DNA of 64,000 nt from Burkholderiaceae bacterium (GTDB taxonomy: Bacteria > Pseudomonadota > Gammaproteobacteria > Burkholderiales > Burkholderiaceae_C). Where the stretch lies: contig JACKLI010000001.1 in assembly GCA_024235995.1 (NCBI GenBank), forward strand, positions 620,001-684,000, written 5' to 3'. This document shows positions 15,783-23,366 of the stretch, piece after piece (the first letter of the stretch is position 1; every line of letters begins with the position of its first letter). The notes under the pieces were generated by a model. The model searched no databases. It saw nothing but the letters and a program-made list of their open reading frames with translations, and was not told the DNA's origin. Made by a program: the position numbers and the translations under genes.

Positions 15783-15843
15783 TGGCGCAGATGGATATTC
15801 CACCTGCCCAGGCCCGGGGATCGGGTTCAAGGAGACGACGGCC

Positions 15844-16179
15844 ATGCACCTCAATCCCATCGACCTCGCACGCGATGACGCACTCTCCGAGCGCGGACTT
15901 CCGCCCATCGCCTATGCCGACAACCCGAAGGGCGTCTACGGCACGTCGCCGGTGATCGCCGTCAAGCGCGGCGAGCCCGGCTACTACCCGATCCACACAC
16001 GGCTGACAGCTGACGAACTCAATGCCGCCGAAGGCGTCACATCCGCGCAGCGCGAAGCCATGCTGACCGGCTCCATGTTCGGCTGGCACCTGCAGGGAGC
16101 CAACCCGAAATTCCACGAGCAGCTGATGACGCGAAAGCATCACCAGCAGGGGAGAGAGCGATGCACCCCTGGTTCGTGA
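15844..16179 (+). CDS. Hypothetical protein, first gene behind the repressible promoter
   Basis: 111 residues. AAGGAG lies ahead of the ATG at 15844. The sequence has a YYPIHTRLTADELNAAEGVTS segment and a SMFGWHLQGANP segment but no domain I can name. It overlaps the next gene by 19 bases. It is probably an accessory protein of the element. Confidence 0.6.
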   Translation: MHLNPIDLARDDALSERGLPPIAYADNPKGVYGTSPVIAVKRGEPGYYPIHTRLTADELNAAEGVTSAQREAMLTGSMFGWHLQGANPKFHEQLMTRKHHQQGRERCTPGS

Positions 16180-16781
16180 CTTACACAACCGGCCCGCTGG
16201 ATGTGCGCAAGACCTTCGAGGTGGACGCGGACACCAAGGCCGACGCGATCGTCCTCGGCGATACCCTGGCCGCCGCCTGGCTGCGGCTGCACGGATTGGT
16301 GCCGGGCGATCTCCGCGGCGACCCGGCGGACGGCAGCGAGAGCGCGGCGGCCCGGTTGTCGTACTGCCAGCCGGCACCGCCGGCGTGGGTGGGCATTTTC
16401 GGACGCCGCGCCGATGATGGGCACCACACCCGCGTGACCACGGCGCCGATGGTCTCGGCCATCCTCGACCACCACGGAGCGGTGCCGGCACCCTGGAACG
16501 CCACCGACGAACTGCCCTGGCGGATCGACCTGCGCAACCATTCGCCCAGCGGCCTGGAATGGGGGTACATGGGCTCGGGCCCGGCGCAGCTGGCCATCGC
16601 CGCATGCGCCTTCGCACTCGGCGACGAGCGCGCCGAAACGGTCTACCAGGCCGTCAAGGATCGACTCTTTGCCGGCCTCCAGACCCCCGAGTGGGTGGTA
16701 ACGGTCGGCCGGCTGCGCGAGCTGGCCGATGAGATCGAGCAGGCTGCCCGGGAGCATGAGAAAGGGGTTCGCCATGCATGA
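16161..16781 (+). CDS. DUF6166-like protein
   Basis: 206 residues. The middle segment FEWGY-like GLEWGYMGSGPAQLAIAACAFA (about residues 133-154) resembles the signature of DUF6166, a family of unknown role common on mobile elements. The N-terminal half is variable, beginning WFVTYTTGPLDVRKTFEVDAD, which looks like a small beta domain. The gene overlaps both neighbours by a few bases and is part of the operon from 15844. The DUF assignment is from memory of the motif. Confidence 0.6.
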   Translation: MHPWFVTYTTGPLDVRKTFEVDADTKADAIVLGDTLAAAWLRLHGLVPGDLRGDPADGSESAAARLSYCQPAPPAWVGIFGRRADDGHHTRVTTAPMVSAILDHHGAVPAPWNATDELPWRIDLRNHSPSGLEWGYMGSGPAQLAIAACAFALGDERAETVYQAVKDRLFAGLQTPEWVVTVGRLRELADEIEQAAREHEKGVRHA

Positions 16782-17067
16782 AGGCCAGCCGCCCGTCCGG
16801 TTCGTGACCCTGCGCATCAGTGCGACCATCGCAAACGAGTACGCCAACCGCTGTCCCGAATGGCTGTCCGAAGAACTGGACGAGGGCCGCAGGCGCGTGC
16901 CGCTGGATCTGGCGCAGCAGATTTTGCTGGACGCCGAATACAACAGCGACCGCAGGGCACAGGACGTGGGCGAGTACGGCATGCCGCTGCCCATCTTCAA
17001 TGCCTACAGGGCGCTGGCCAGGCAAACGCGCGCCGCCATCGCCGCCGAGAACAGCGGCACCACATGA
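16774..17067 (+). CDS. Hypothetical protein
   Basis: 97 residues. The ATG at 16774 overlaps the preceding stop; the open frame upstream is inside that gene. A helical, charged protein with an ANRCPEWLSEELDEGRRRVPL segment; no recognised domain. Its place ahead of the Phd-like gene suggests it is cotranscribed. Confidence 0.5.
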   Translation: MHEGQPPVRFVTLRISATIANEYANRCPEWLSEELDEGRRRVPLDLAQQILLDAEYNSDRRAQDVGEYGMPLPIFNAYRALARQTRAAIAAENSGTT

Positions 17068-17111
17068 GCCGCTGTCGGCCGACGCTGCGCATTTCATTGG
17101 AAGGAAGGACC

Positions 17112-17366
17112 ATGGCACAACCGATCACAACCGTCACCGCCCGCGAGTTCGTGCACAACGTCAGCGCGTCAAAGCGCGTGGCGAGCGAGGGTGGCACGGT
17201 CATCATCACCGATCGCGGTGAACCCGCACTCGCGCTCATCCCGATCGCCGAGTACCGGCGCCTGACCAAAACCGACAGGAACCCGGTGGAGTTGCTGCGC
17301 CAGAACGAGGCCGACGATTTCGACATCCAGCCGATCCGCATCGACGCCAGGGAACTGGACGCATGA
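17112..17366 (+). CDS. Phd/YefM-family antitoxin
   Basis: 84 residues. The N-terminal TVTAREFVHNVSASKRVAS and VIITDRGEPALALIPIAEY match the Phd/YefM fold, which binds DNA and neutralises a partner toxin through its C-terminus. AAGGAAGG precedes the ATG. A PIN-domain toxin gene follows 85 bp downstream, a common pairing. It would repress its own promoter. Confidence 0.85.
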   Translation: MAQPITTVTAREFVHNVSASKRVASEGGTVIITDRGEPALALIPIAEYRRLTKTDRNPVELLRQNEADDFDIQPIRIDARELDA

Positions 17367-17451
17367 CGGCGACCACGGGGTCGGGCAACGCCCGGATCGC
17401 GCGCACGGCCGGTCCAAACAACATTGGCACCTTCGACGGTCAGGAAAAACC

Positions 17452-17895
17452 ATGCTGATTCTGGACACCAATGTCTTGTCCGAGATCCGAAAGAGTACCT
17501 GCCATCCCAGCGTGGAAGCCTGGATGGAAGCGCAGGCCATGGACCAGCTGTACATCACCTCCATCACGGTGCTGGAGATCCAGCGCGGCATCAGCCACCT
17601 GGCACAGCGTGGGGACGAGTCACAGGCGGCGGTACTGGCGCGCTGGCTCGATGCCATGGTGCTGCCAGCCTTCAACAGCCGCATCCTGCCTGTGGACCAC
17701 GCAATCGCCAGGCGCGCGGCAAAGCTGACCCAGGCGGACAGCCGGGACTACCGCGATGCGCTGATGGCCGCTACCGGCCTGGTTCACGGCGCTGCGCTGG
17801 TCACGCGCAACATCAAGCACTTCGAGGACTCGGGAGTGCTGCTCATCAATCCCTGGGAATTTCTCGCCGAGAAATCGAGAGTCCCCCGCACGTGA
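17452..17895 (+). CDS. VapC-type PIN-domain toxin (second locus)
   Basis: 147 residues. LILDTNVLSEI at the N-terminus, ITSITVLEIQRGI, and the C-terminal DYRDALMAATGLVHGAALVTRNIKHF give the acidic PIN active site of FitB/VapC toxins (Mg-dependent RNases). It is paired with the Phd-like antitoxin upstream. Its last codons contain palindrome site 7, so the 3' end of this gene doubles as regulatory sequence for the next. Confidence 0.88.
   Translation: MLILDTNVLSEIRKSTCHPSVEAWMEAQAMDQLYITSITVLEIQRGISHLAQRGDESQAAVLARWLDAMVLPAFNSRILPVDHAIARRAAKLTQADSRDYRDALMAATGLVHGAALVTRNIKHFEDSGVLLINPWEFLAEKSRVPRT
17860..17874. promoter_or_regulatory. Palindrome TTTCTC-N3-GAGAAA, site 7
   Basis: TTTCTC GCC GAGAAA inside the last codons of the PIN toxin gene, 31 bp upstream of the next start (17906). 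The only one of the seven that is coding. Confidence 0.55.
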
Positions 17896-17905
17896 AAGAA
17901 CAACC

Positions 17906-18184
17906 ATGCAAAGCCTTGGCATCAACAGCGAGAGCATCGACTACGAAGTGGCCCTGGAAAACCTGGGCCAGCGCCTGCAGCCCTTCATCATGGCCCTCCA
18001 GCACGAGCGCGAGAAGGCCCAGCCCTCGGCCGCGCTGATCGCCTATTGCGAGGCCCAAATGGCCGCCATCTCCAATCTGCAAGAGGATCTGAGGGTCAAC
18101 GACCATGAGACCATCGCGCGCATCCTGAACCCTCAAGACAGCGTTTTCGGAATGCGCACCCCGCAGGAATCCGCGCGCCCATGA
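17906..18184 (+). CDS. Putative antitoxin (epsilon-like) of the zeta locus
   Basis: 92 residues, acidic and all-helical by composition, directly upstream of and overlapping the zeta toxin gene (ATGA at 18181-18184). Size and position fit an epsilon-type or analogous antitoxin that blocks ATP binding by zeta. I see no DNA-binding domain, as in true epsilon proteins. The assignment rests on context. Confidence 0.65.
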   Translation: MQSLGINSESIDYEVALENLGQRLQPFIMALQHEREKAQPSAALIAYCEAQMAAISNLQEDLRVNDHETIARILNPQDSVFGMRTPQESARP

Positions 18185-19140
18185 CCGGGGAAGGGTACAA
18201 GCCGCTCACCGACGAATCGGTGGCGGCCATCACCAGCAGCTACTTCGCGCAGCGTGCGGCGCGGTCCTCGGCACAGGATCAACCCCGTGTCGTGCTGGTG
18301 GGTGGCCAGCCCGGCGCAGGCAAAAGTGCAGGGGGCGAGCTTGTGCGCGACGAACTCAAGGCGCAGGGTGGCTTCGTCCACGTGGATGCGGATCGCATGC
18401 GCGAGCGCATCCCCCTCGGCACCGCCAGACTGCCATCCAGCGAGACCCAAGCGGACGCCGGCCGGCTTGCGAACGCCCTCCGGCTCATGGCGATCGAGGC
18501 GCGGCGCAACATCGTGGAGGAGGGCACCTTCCGCAACCCACAGTCGGTCCAGCGCTTCGTGGACCGGCTGCAGGAGCAAGGCTACAAGGTGGAGATGGTG
18601 GTAGTAGCCACCAGCAGGGAAGAAAGCCTGCTCGGCATCTATCAACGCCACGAACGCCAGCACCAGGTGGGCAACCCGAACCCGCGCTTCGTCACAGAGG
18701 ACTACCACGATGCGGCGATGCAAGGGTTCAGTGCTACGGTGAGCCAGCTGGCCCATCAGCTGGATCGGCTGCGCATCATCAACCGCGGCGGCCAGCTGCT
18801 CTACGACAGTCAGCGTCAACCCCGCGACGATGCGACCATGGCCCTGCAGGCCGCCCGGGAGATACCCGCCGAGCGACGGACCATGCTGGCCGATGGCTGG
18901 GCGGCTGTGGCAGCTGCTGCCCGCGAACGCGGCGCAAATCCCCAGTACCTTGATGCGATAGGCGGACACGCGAGGCGGGTCGCTGCGAGTGCGCAGTTGC
19001 AAGGGGACAGGGGCGCCAGGATCACGCCCTACACACGCGGAAAAGAGCAGGCCCTTTCCCGAGGTGCCAGCCCTGCCGGGCCATTCACCAGCCTAGCGGC
19101 CACGCCGCAGGCGAGCAAGCCTCCTGCGCGCAGCCGCTGA
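18181..19140 (+). CDS. Zeta-type toxin kinase
   Basis: 319 residues. Walker A VLVGGQPGAGKSAGG lies near residue 38. It is followed by FVHVDADRMRERIP, the catalytic Asp/Arg region, and by NIVEEGTFRNPQSV, which resembles the substrate-binding strand of zeta toxins. These kinases phosphorylate UDP-N-acetylglucosamine and poison wall synthesis. The C-terminal 60 residues are basic and low-complexity. The upstream overlapping gene should be the antitoxin. It is convergent with the SRAP gene, only five bases apart. Confidence 0.85.
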   Translation: MTGEGYKPLTDESVAAITSSYFAQRAARSSAQDQPRVVLVGGQPGAGKSAGGELVRDELKAQGGFVHVDADRMRERIPLGTARLPSSETQADAGRLANALRLMAIEARRNIVEEGTFRNPQSVQRFVDRLQEQGYKVEMVVVATSREESLLGIYQRHERQHQVGNPNPRFVTEDYHDAAMQGFSATVSQLAHQLDRLRIINRGGQLLYDSQRQPRDDATMALQAAREIPAERRTMLADGWAAVAAAARERGANPQYLDAIGGHARRVAASAQLQGDRGARITPYTRGKEQALSRGASPAGPFTSLAATPQASKPPARSR

Positions 19141-19145
19141 AAACA

Positions 19146-20123
19146 TCACGCGGCCAAGCGGTGTTCGTAGTACGGCCGCGCCTTGTCATCGAGCAGCGCA
19201 TCCAAGGCGTCCAGCGTGCGCCCCTGCGGCGTCAGCCAGGCTTCAACGTTCTCGGGCCGCAGCTGCACGATGCAGCGGTCATGCCCGGCCGCGGCCACTT
19301 CGGGCGGCGGATCATCCGTCACGGCCGCGAACGACCACAGGTCGGGCTCGTCGGAGCCCGCCGGCGGCGTCCAGTGCGAAAACAGGCAGGCGATGTACAT
19401 CTCCTGCGGTGGACTGGGCTCGAACCGGAGCACGATGTTTTCTGGCGCCTCGCCAGCGCGCAGCGCCCGGCCTTCGGCCGCGTGCCGGGCCACGTTCTCG
19501 AAGAACGTGGTCACGAGCATGAGTGCGTGCGTCTGCCCGAACTGCTGCTTCCAGAACCCGCGCAGGTTGTCCCGGCGCGCGTTGTATGTCCCGGGGTACT
19601 TCCTGTCGTAGAGGGTCGGCTTGCCGGCCGGCCGGCACCCGTAGCGCATGGGCCAGATCACCGGCTCGCCGCCCTCGATCACCAGCACCGGCGCCCACCA
19701 GCCGGGGAAAATCCGCGTATCGCTTTCGCTCAGTTCGGGTCGCTTCAGCCTCGTCAGGCGCGCGAGCGCCTGGTCGATCTTGGCGGTGGCGATGCGCTGG
19801 TCTTCCTGGGCCTTCTTCGTCACCTTGGTCTGCAGGGCGCGCTCGGCGTCGGCTAGGCGCTTGCGCTGCGCGAACAGATCCTGCTCCAGCGCGGACACCT
19901 GGCTCGCGTCGAATTCCGCAATCAGCGCATGGATCTCGCGCTCCTCGGGCGAGTGGGGATGCGTGAACTGCGCATCCATCACCCTGGGCGTACGCATGGG
20001 CGGCTTGGGCTGCTGCCTGCGCCGCCAGTACAGATCGAAGAACGCCTTGAGCGCCAGGCGGGACCTCGGGAACAGGCGACGGAACGCGGCGTAGTCCGCG
20101 CGCACGGCGGCCGAGTAGCACAT
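19146..20123 (-). CDS. SRAP (YedK/HMCES-like) DNA-protein crosslink protein
   Basis: 325 residues, longer than the usual 220-240. After Met removal the N-terminus is Cys-Tyr-Ser-Ala, the invariant catalytic Cys2 that shields abasic sites in single-stranded DNA. The YNARRDNL and LFSHWTPP segments and the late GHDRCIVQL match the family. The extra length is a charged, coiled insert at about residues 55-130. I start at MCYSA (20123) because Cys2 must be second; the frame extends further upstream. It is divergent from umuDC with a LexA box between, fitting SOS control. Confidence 0.88.
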   Translation of the reverse strand: MCYSAAVRADYAAFRRLFPRSRLALKAFFDLYWRRRQQPKPPMRTPRVMDAQFTHPHSPEEREIHALIAEFDASQVSALEQDLFAQRKRLADAERALQTKVTKKAQEDQRIATAKIDQALARLTRLKRPELSESDTRIFPGWWAPVLVIEGGEPVIWPMRYGCRPAGKPTLYDRKYPGTYNARRDNLRGFWKQQFGQTHALMLVTTFFENVARHAAEGRALRAGEAPENIVLRFEPSPPQEMYIACLFSHWTPPAGSDEPDLWSFAAVTDDPPPEVAAAGHDRCIVQLRPENVEAWLTPQGRTLDALDALLDDKARPYYEHRLAA

Positions 20124-20201
20124 GGAGCGATCCTTTCCCTGAAAATCTTGACAGCAGTCTAGGGGAGGCTGGTGCATAGCGCCCGAAGCGTCGGATTTAT
20201 A

Positions 20202-20217
20202 CTGTACGTATGCACAG
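20202..20217. promoter_or_regulatory. LexA (SOS) box
   Basis: CTGT-N8-ACAG (20202-20217), the consensus LexA operator, between the divergent SRAP and umuD genes. It overlaps a TATACT -10-like word (20198-20203) and the first ATG of umuD (20210). Confidence 0.85.
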
Positions 20218-20650
20218 TGCAATCCAATGTTTTAACGTCCCAGTGCCGCTGGCCAGCAGCGGCCTGGTGCTGCCATTGGCCAATGCCAGCGTGCATGCCG
20301 GCTTCCCCTCGCCGGCGGACGATTACTTGGTCAAGCGGATCGACCTCAACGAAATCCTCGTCACCCATCCCCAGGCTACCTTTCTTTTCCGTGTTGCCGG
20401 GGACTCCATGCAGGACCTGGGCATCTTCGACGGCGATCTGTTGCTGGTGAACCGAGCCCTCAAACCCTGCCACGGCAACATCGTGGTGGCCGTGGTGGAC
20501 GGTGAATACGCCGTCAAGCAACTGTACCTTCGCGCCGGCCGGCTCAAGCTCAAGGCAGGCAACCCGACGTACCCGGAAATCGTGCCTACGGAAGGGCAGA
20601 CGATCGAGGTTTGGGGCGTGGCCACCAGCTGCATCAAGCGGTTCCAGTGA
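20210..20650 (+). CDS. umuD: UmuD-like S24 peptidase (polymerase V accessory subunit)
   Basis: 146 residues. The self-cleavage site Ala-Gly lies in VHAGFPSPADDY (about residues 29-40), the catalytic Ser in RVAGDSMQDLGI and the Lys in EYAVKQLYL. RecA-stimulated cleavage would give UmuD', which activates UmuC for lesion bypass. The ATG at 20210 lies inside the LexA box, so either the message is leaderless or a non-ATG start downstream is used. The frame has no other good ATG before the cleavage site. Together with umuC it forms a mobile mutasome of the rulAB/impAB kind. Confidence 0.9.
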   Translation: MHSAIQCFNVPVPLASSGLVLPLANASVHAGFPSPADDYLVKRIDLNEILVTHPQATFLFRVAGDSMQDLGIFDGDLLLVNRALKPCHGNIVVAVVDGEYAVKQLYLRAGRLKLKAGNPTYPEIVPTEGQTIEVWGVATSCIKRFQ

Positions 20651-20656
20651 TGCACC

Positions 20657-21955
20657 ATGCTGGCACTCCTCGATGGCAACAATTTCTACGTGAGCTGCGA
20701 GCGCGTTTTCCGGCCGAGCCTGCAGGGCCGGCCGGTGGTCGTGCTCAGCAACAATGACGGTTGCGCGATCAGCCGCAGCAACGAAGCCAAGGCGCTGGGC
20801 ATCAAGATGGCCCAGCCGCACCATGAATTCCGCCATCTCGAAGACCGCGCCGGCCTGGTCAGCCTGAGCGCCAATTTCACCCTGTACGGCGATATGTCGG
20901 ACAGGATGATGAGCTTGGCCGCAGGCCTCGGGCCCGGCCAGGAGATCTACAGCATCGATGAGTGCTTCGTGGATCTTCACGGCGTGCGTGGCAACCTGGC
21001 CGAGCGCGCGCATGCCATCCGCGCTCGCATCCACCGTTGGATCGGTATTCCGACGTGCATCGGCATAGCGCCCACGAAAACCTTGGCCAAGTTGGCCAAC
21101 CACATCGCCAAGTGCGCAGAAAGGAAAGCCGGCAGCTACCCTGCGCAGCACGCGCAGGTATGCCACCTGGGTGCGCTGCCGCAGGCCGACGTGGACCTGC
21201 TGCTCGCCATCACTGACGTGGGCGACGTGTGGGGAGTTGGGCCGCGTATCGGCGCACAACTGCGCGACGCCGGCGTGGCCACCGCGCAGGATTTGGCGCG
21301 GCTCGACCCGGCTTCGGTGCGCCGCCGCTGGTCGGTGGTGCTCGAACGCACCGTTCGCGAGTTGCAAGGCATGCCCTGCATCGATCTGGAAGAGGCTCCC
21401 ACGCCCAAGCGCGAGATCGCCGTGACGAGATCCTTCGGCCGGCCGGTGCGCGAGTTGCCGCAGTTGCTGCAGGCCGTGAGCGACTTCGCGACACGCGCGG
21501 CCGAGAAGCTGCGGCGACAGGGGAGCCTGGCCGGGCGCGTGCTGGTCTTCGCGCACACCTCGCCGTTCCGGCCAGGCCCGCGCTGGGCCAAGTCGCTCGT
21601 GGTGCCGTTGCGCCGGCCCACGGCCGACACGGCGAAGATCATCCAGGCGGCCACGATGGGTCTAGAACTGATTTTCGAGCCCGGCTACAACTTGGCGAAA
21701 GCCGGCGTGATGCTGCTGGACCTCTGCGACAGCAGCATCCTGCAAGGCGAACTCGATCTTGAAGATGAATCTGGCCGCAACCGCGGCCAGCTGATGAGCG
21801 TGGTGGACAAGCTCAATGCCCGATGGGGAAAAGCCACGGTGAAGCAGGGCAGCGTCGGCACCGCGGCCGCGCGGCGTGACTGGGCAATGCGCCAGGCCCG
21901 ACGAACACCCCAGTACACCACCGACTGGCGACAGGTTCCCGTCGCGCGCGCCTAA
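20657..21955 (+). CDS. umuC: UmuC-like Y-family DNA polymerase
   Basis: 432 residues, full length. The N-terminal LALLDGNNFYVSCERVFRP carries the first catalytic Asp, and YSIDECFVDLHG the catalytic Asp/Glu pair. IGIAPTKTLAKLANH follows in the palm and thumb, and the little-finger domain is intact. Six bases separate it from umuD. It is the error-prone catalytic subunit of polymerase V and should be under the same LexA box. Plasmid-borne umuDC genes raise UV survival and mutation rate. Confidence 0.93.
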   Translation: MLALLDGNNFYVSCERVFRPSLQGRPVVVLSNNDGCAISRSNEAKALGIKMAQPHHEFRHLEDRAGLVSLSANFTLYGDMSDRMMSLAAGLGPGQEIYSIDECFVDLHGVRGNLAERAHAIRARIHRWIGIPTCIGIAPTKTLAKLANHIAKCAERKAGSYPAQHAQVCHLGALPQADVDLLLAITDVGDVWGVGPRIGAQLRDAGVATAQDLARLDPASVRRRWSVVLERTVRELQGMPCIDLEEAPTPKREIAVTRSFGRPVRELPQLLQAVSDFATRAAEKLRRQGSLAGRVLVFAHTSPFRPGPRWAKSLVVPLRRPTADTAKIIQAATMGLELIFEPGYNLAKAGVMLLDLCDSSILQGELDLEDESGRNRGQLMSVVDKLNARWGKATVKQGSVGTAAARRDWAMRQARRTPQYTTDWRQVPVARA

Positions 21956-22165
21956 AGCCAGCGGACGGCGTTGCCCTCAATCACCTTACCCAACTCCATA
22001 AAGGGGAAGTGCAACTGTTCTTGCGGCTGACGATGTCAGCGGGCATGGAGCGCCTGCGCCTCGAAATTCTGGATCGCTATGAAAGTGGCATCCTCGGCAT
22101 GCTTATGCTGTTGCTTAATATCAGTATCATTTTTCTTAAGCATTTAGCGAAAACGGGACGTATAC

Positions 22166-23083
22166 ATGGGTGCAGGACATTCACACGGAGCGACGACGCC
22201 TTCCGGCACGGCCGCAGGACGGCACAAGACGCGGTTGATGGGAGCTTTGGCGCTCACGACCATATTCATGGCCGTGGAAGTCGTCGGTGGCCTGTGGACC
22301 GGTAGTCTCGCTCTACTCGCCGATGCAGCGCATATGCTGACCGATGCCGGTGGCTTGGCCCTGGCGCTGCTTGCGATCCGTTTTTCCGAGCGCCCTGCAA
22401 CTCCTCAGAAGACCTACGGCTATGTCCGATCTGAAGTGTTGGCAGCACTGGCGAACGCCGTCGTCCTTCTTGTGCTGACCCTCTACATCCTCTACGAGGC
22501 TTACCAGCGATTCCTGAACCCTCCTGAGATTCTGAGTGGCCCGATGCTGATCGTCGCCGTCGTCGGTCTCGCCGTCAACCTAGTGAGCATGAAACTCCTC
22601 TCTGCCGGGTCGTCAGAGAGCCTCAACGTGAAGGGCGCCTACTTCGAGGTGCTCGCCGACATGCTAGGTTCGCTCGGTGTTCTCGTCGCGGCGGCGATCG
22701 TCATGTTCACGGGCTGGAAGCTGGCTGATCCCATCGTCGGCGCCGGCATTGGCCTTTTCATCGTTCCACGGACATGGATCTTGTTGAAGCAGGCGATTCA
22801 TATCCTGATGGAAGGCACGCCCCCTGAAATTGACATCTCCTTGTTGGAAGACAAGCTCAAGGAAATTCCCGGCATCACGGCCGTGCATGACCTCCACGTC
22901 TGGACAATCACATCAGGTGTTGATGCGATGAGTTGCCACTTGGTTGTGACCAATATGGCCGATGCCCCTAAGACACTGGTTGCCGCCAAGTCAGCAATGG
23001 AAACAACCTTCGATATCACCCACACCACGATCCAGATCGAGGATCAAGATTTGCGCAAGGCTGAGAGAGAACTCAAATATTGA
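22166..23083 (+). CDS. CDF-family divalent metal efflux protein (CzcD-like)
   Basis: 305 residues with six membrane segments and a C-terminal cytoplasmic domain. Metal-binding motifs are HMLTDAGG (TM2) and EVLADMLG (TM5), plus an N-terminal GAGHSHG. Such proton antiporters export Zn, Co or Cd. Upstream (21956-22165) is a region with no clear gene but AT-rich promoter-like sequence near 22120. Its codon use is less GC-rich than the chromosomal part of the window, consistent with transfer. No regulator gene is adjacent. Confidence 0.9.
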   Translation: MGAGHSHGATTPSGTAAGRHKTRLMGALALTTIFMAVEVVGGLWTGSLALLADAAHMLTDAGGLALALLAIRFSERPATPQKTYGYVRSEVLAALANAVVLLVLTLYILYEAYQRFLNPPEILSGPMLIVAVVGLAVNLVSMKLLSAGSSESLNVKGAYFEVLADMLGSLGVLVAAAIVMFTGWKLADPIVGAGIGLFIVPRTWILLKQAIHILMEGTPPEIDISLLEDKLKEIPGITAVHDLHVWTITSGVDAMSCHLVVTNMADAPKTLVAAKSAMETTFDITHTTIQIEDQDLRKAERELKY

Positions 23084-23366
23084 TTCTGTTGCCAAACACA
23101 TTTATGCAAACCGCTGCAATGCTCCTTTCAAAGAACCGGGTCAAGAGCCGTTCCCCATCGGGCAACGGCGGAACTTAAGCCGCACTAATTGGATCATGAC
23201 GCCTGTGCCCAGGCGAGAAAGCTTGGCTGCCTGTGACTCGGTGTATGTCATCATCGCCGATTGCTCCGCAGGCTTGGTCCGTCGCGAGCGTCAATGAAGA
23301 CCTGTACGCGCCTGCCTGCCATGCGCACAGAAGCGCCACCTGTTCCTTCGATCCGCGCAGTAGGAG
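23084..23366. other. Gene-free interval after the CDF gene
   Basis: No convincing gene. A short minus-strand frame encodes MTYTESQAAKLSRLGTG and ends after about 37 codons. It may be a remnant of a small DNA-binding protein, but it is too short to call. Confidence 0.4.

Noticed and set aside
22009..22305. A 98-codon frame overlapping the start of the CDF gene
   Set aside because: It runs into the CDF gene in a different frame, has no ribosome-binding site, and its hydrophobic stretch comes from AT-rich promoter sequence.
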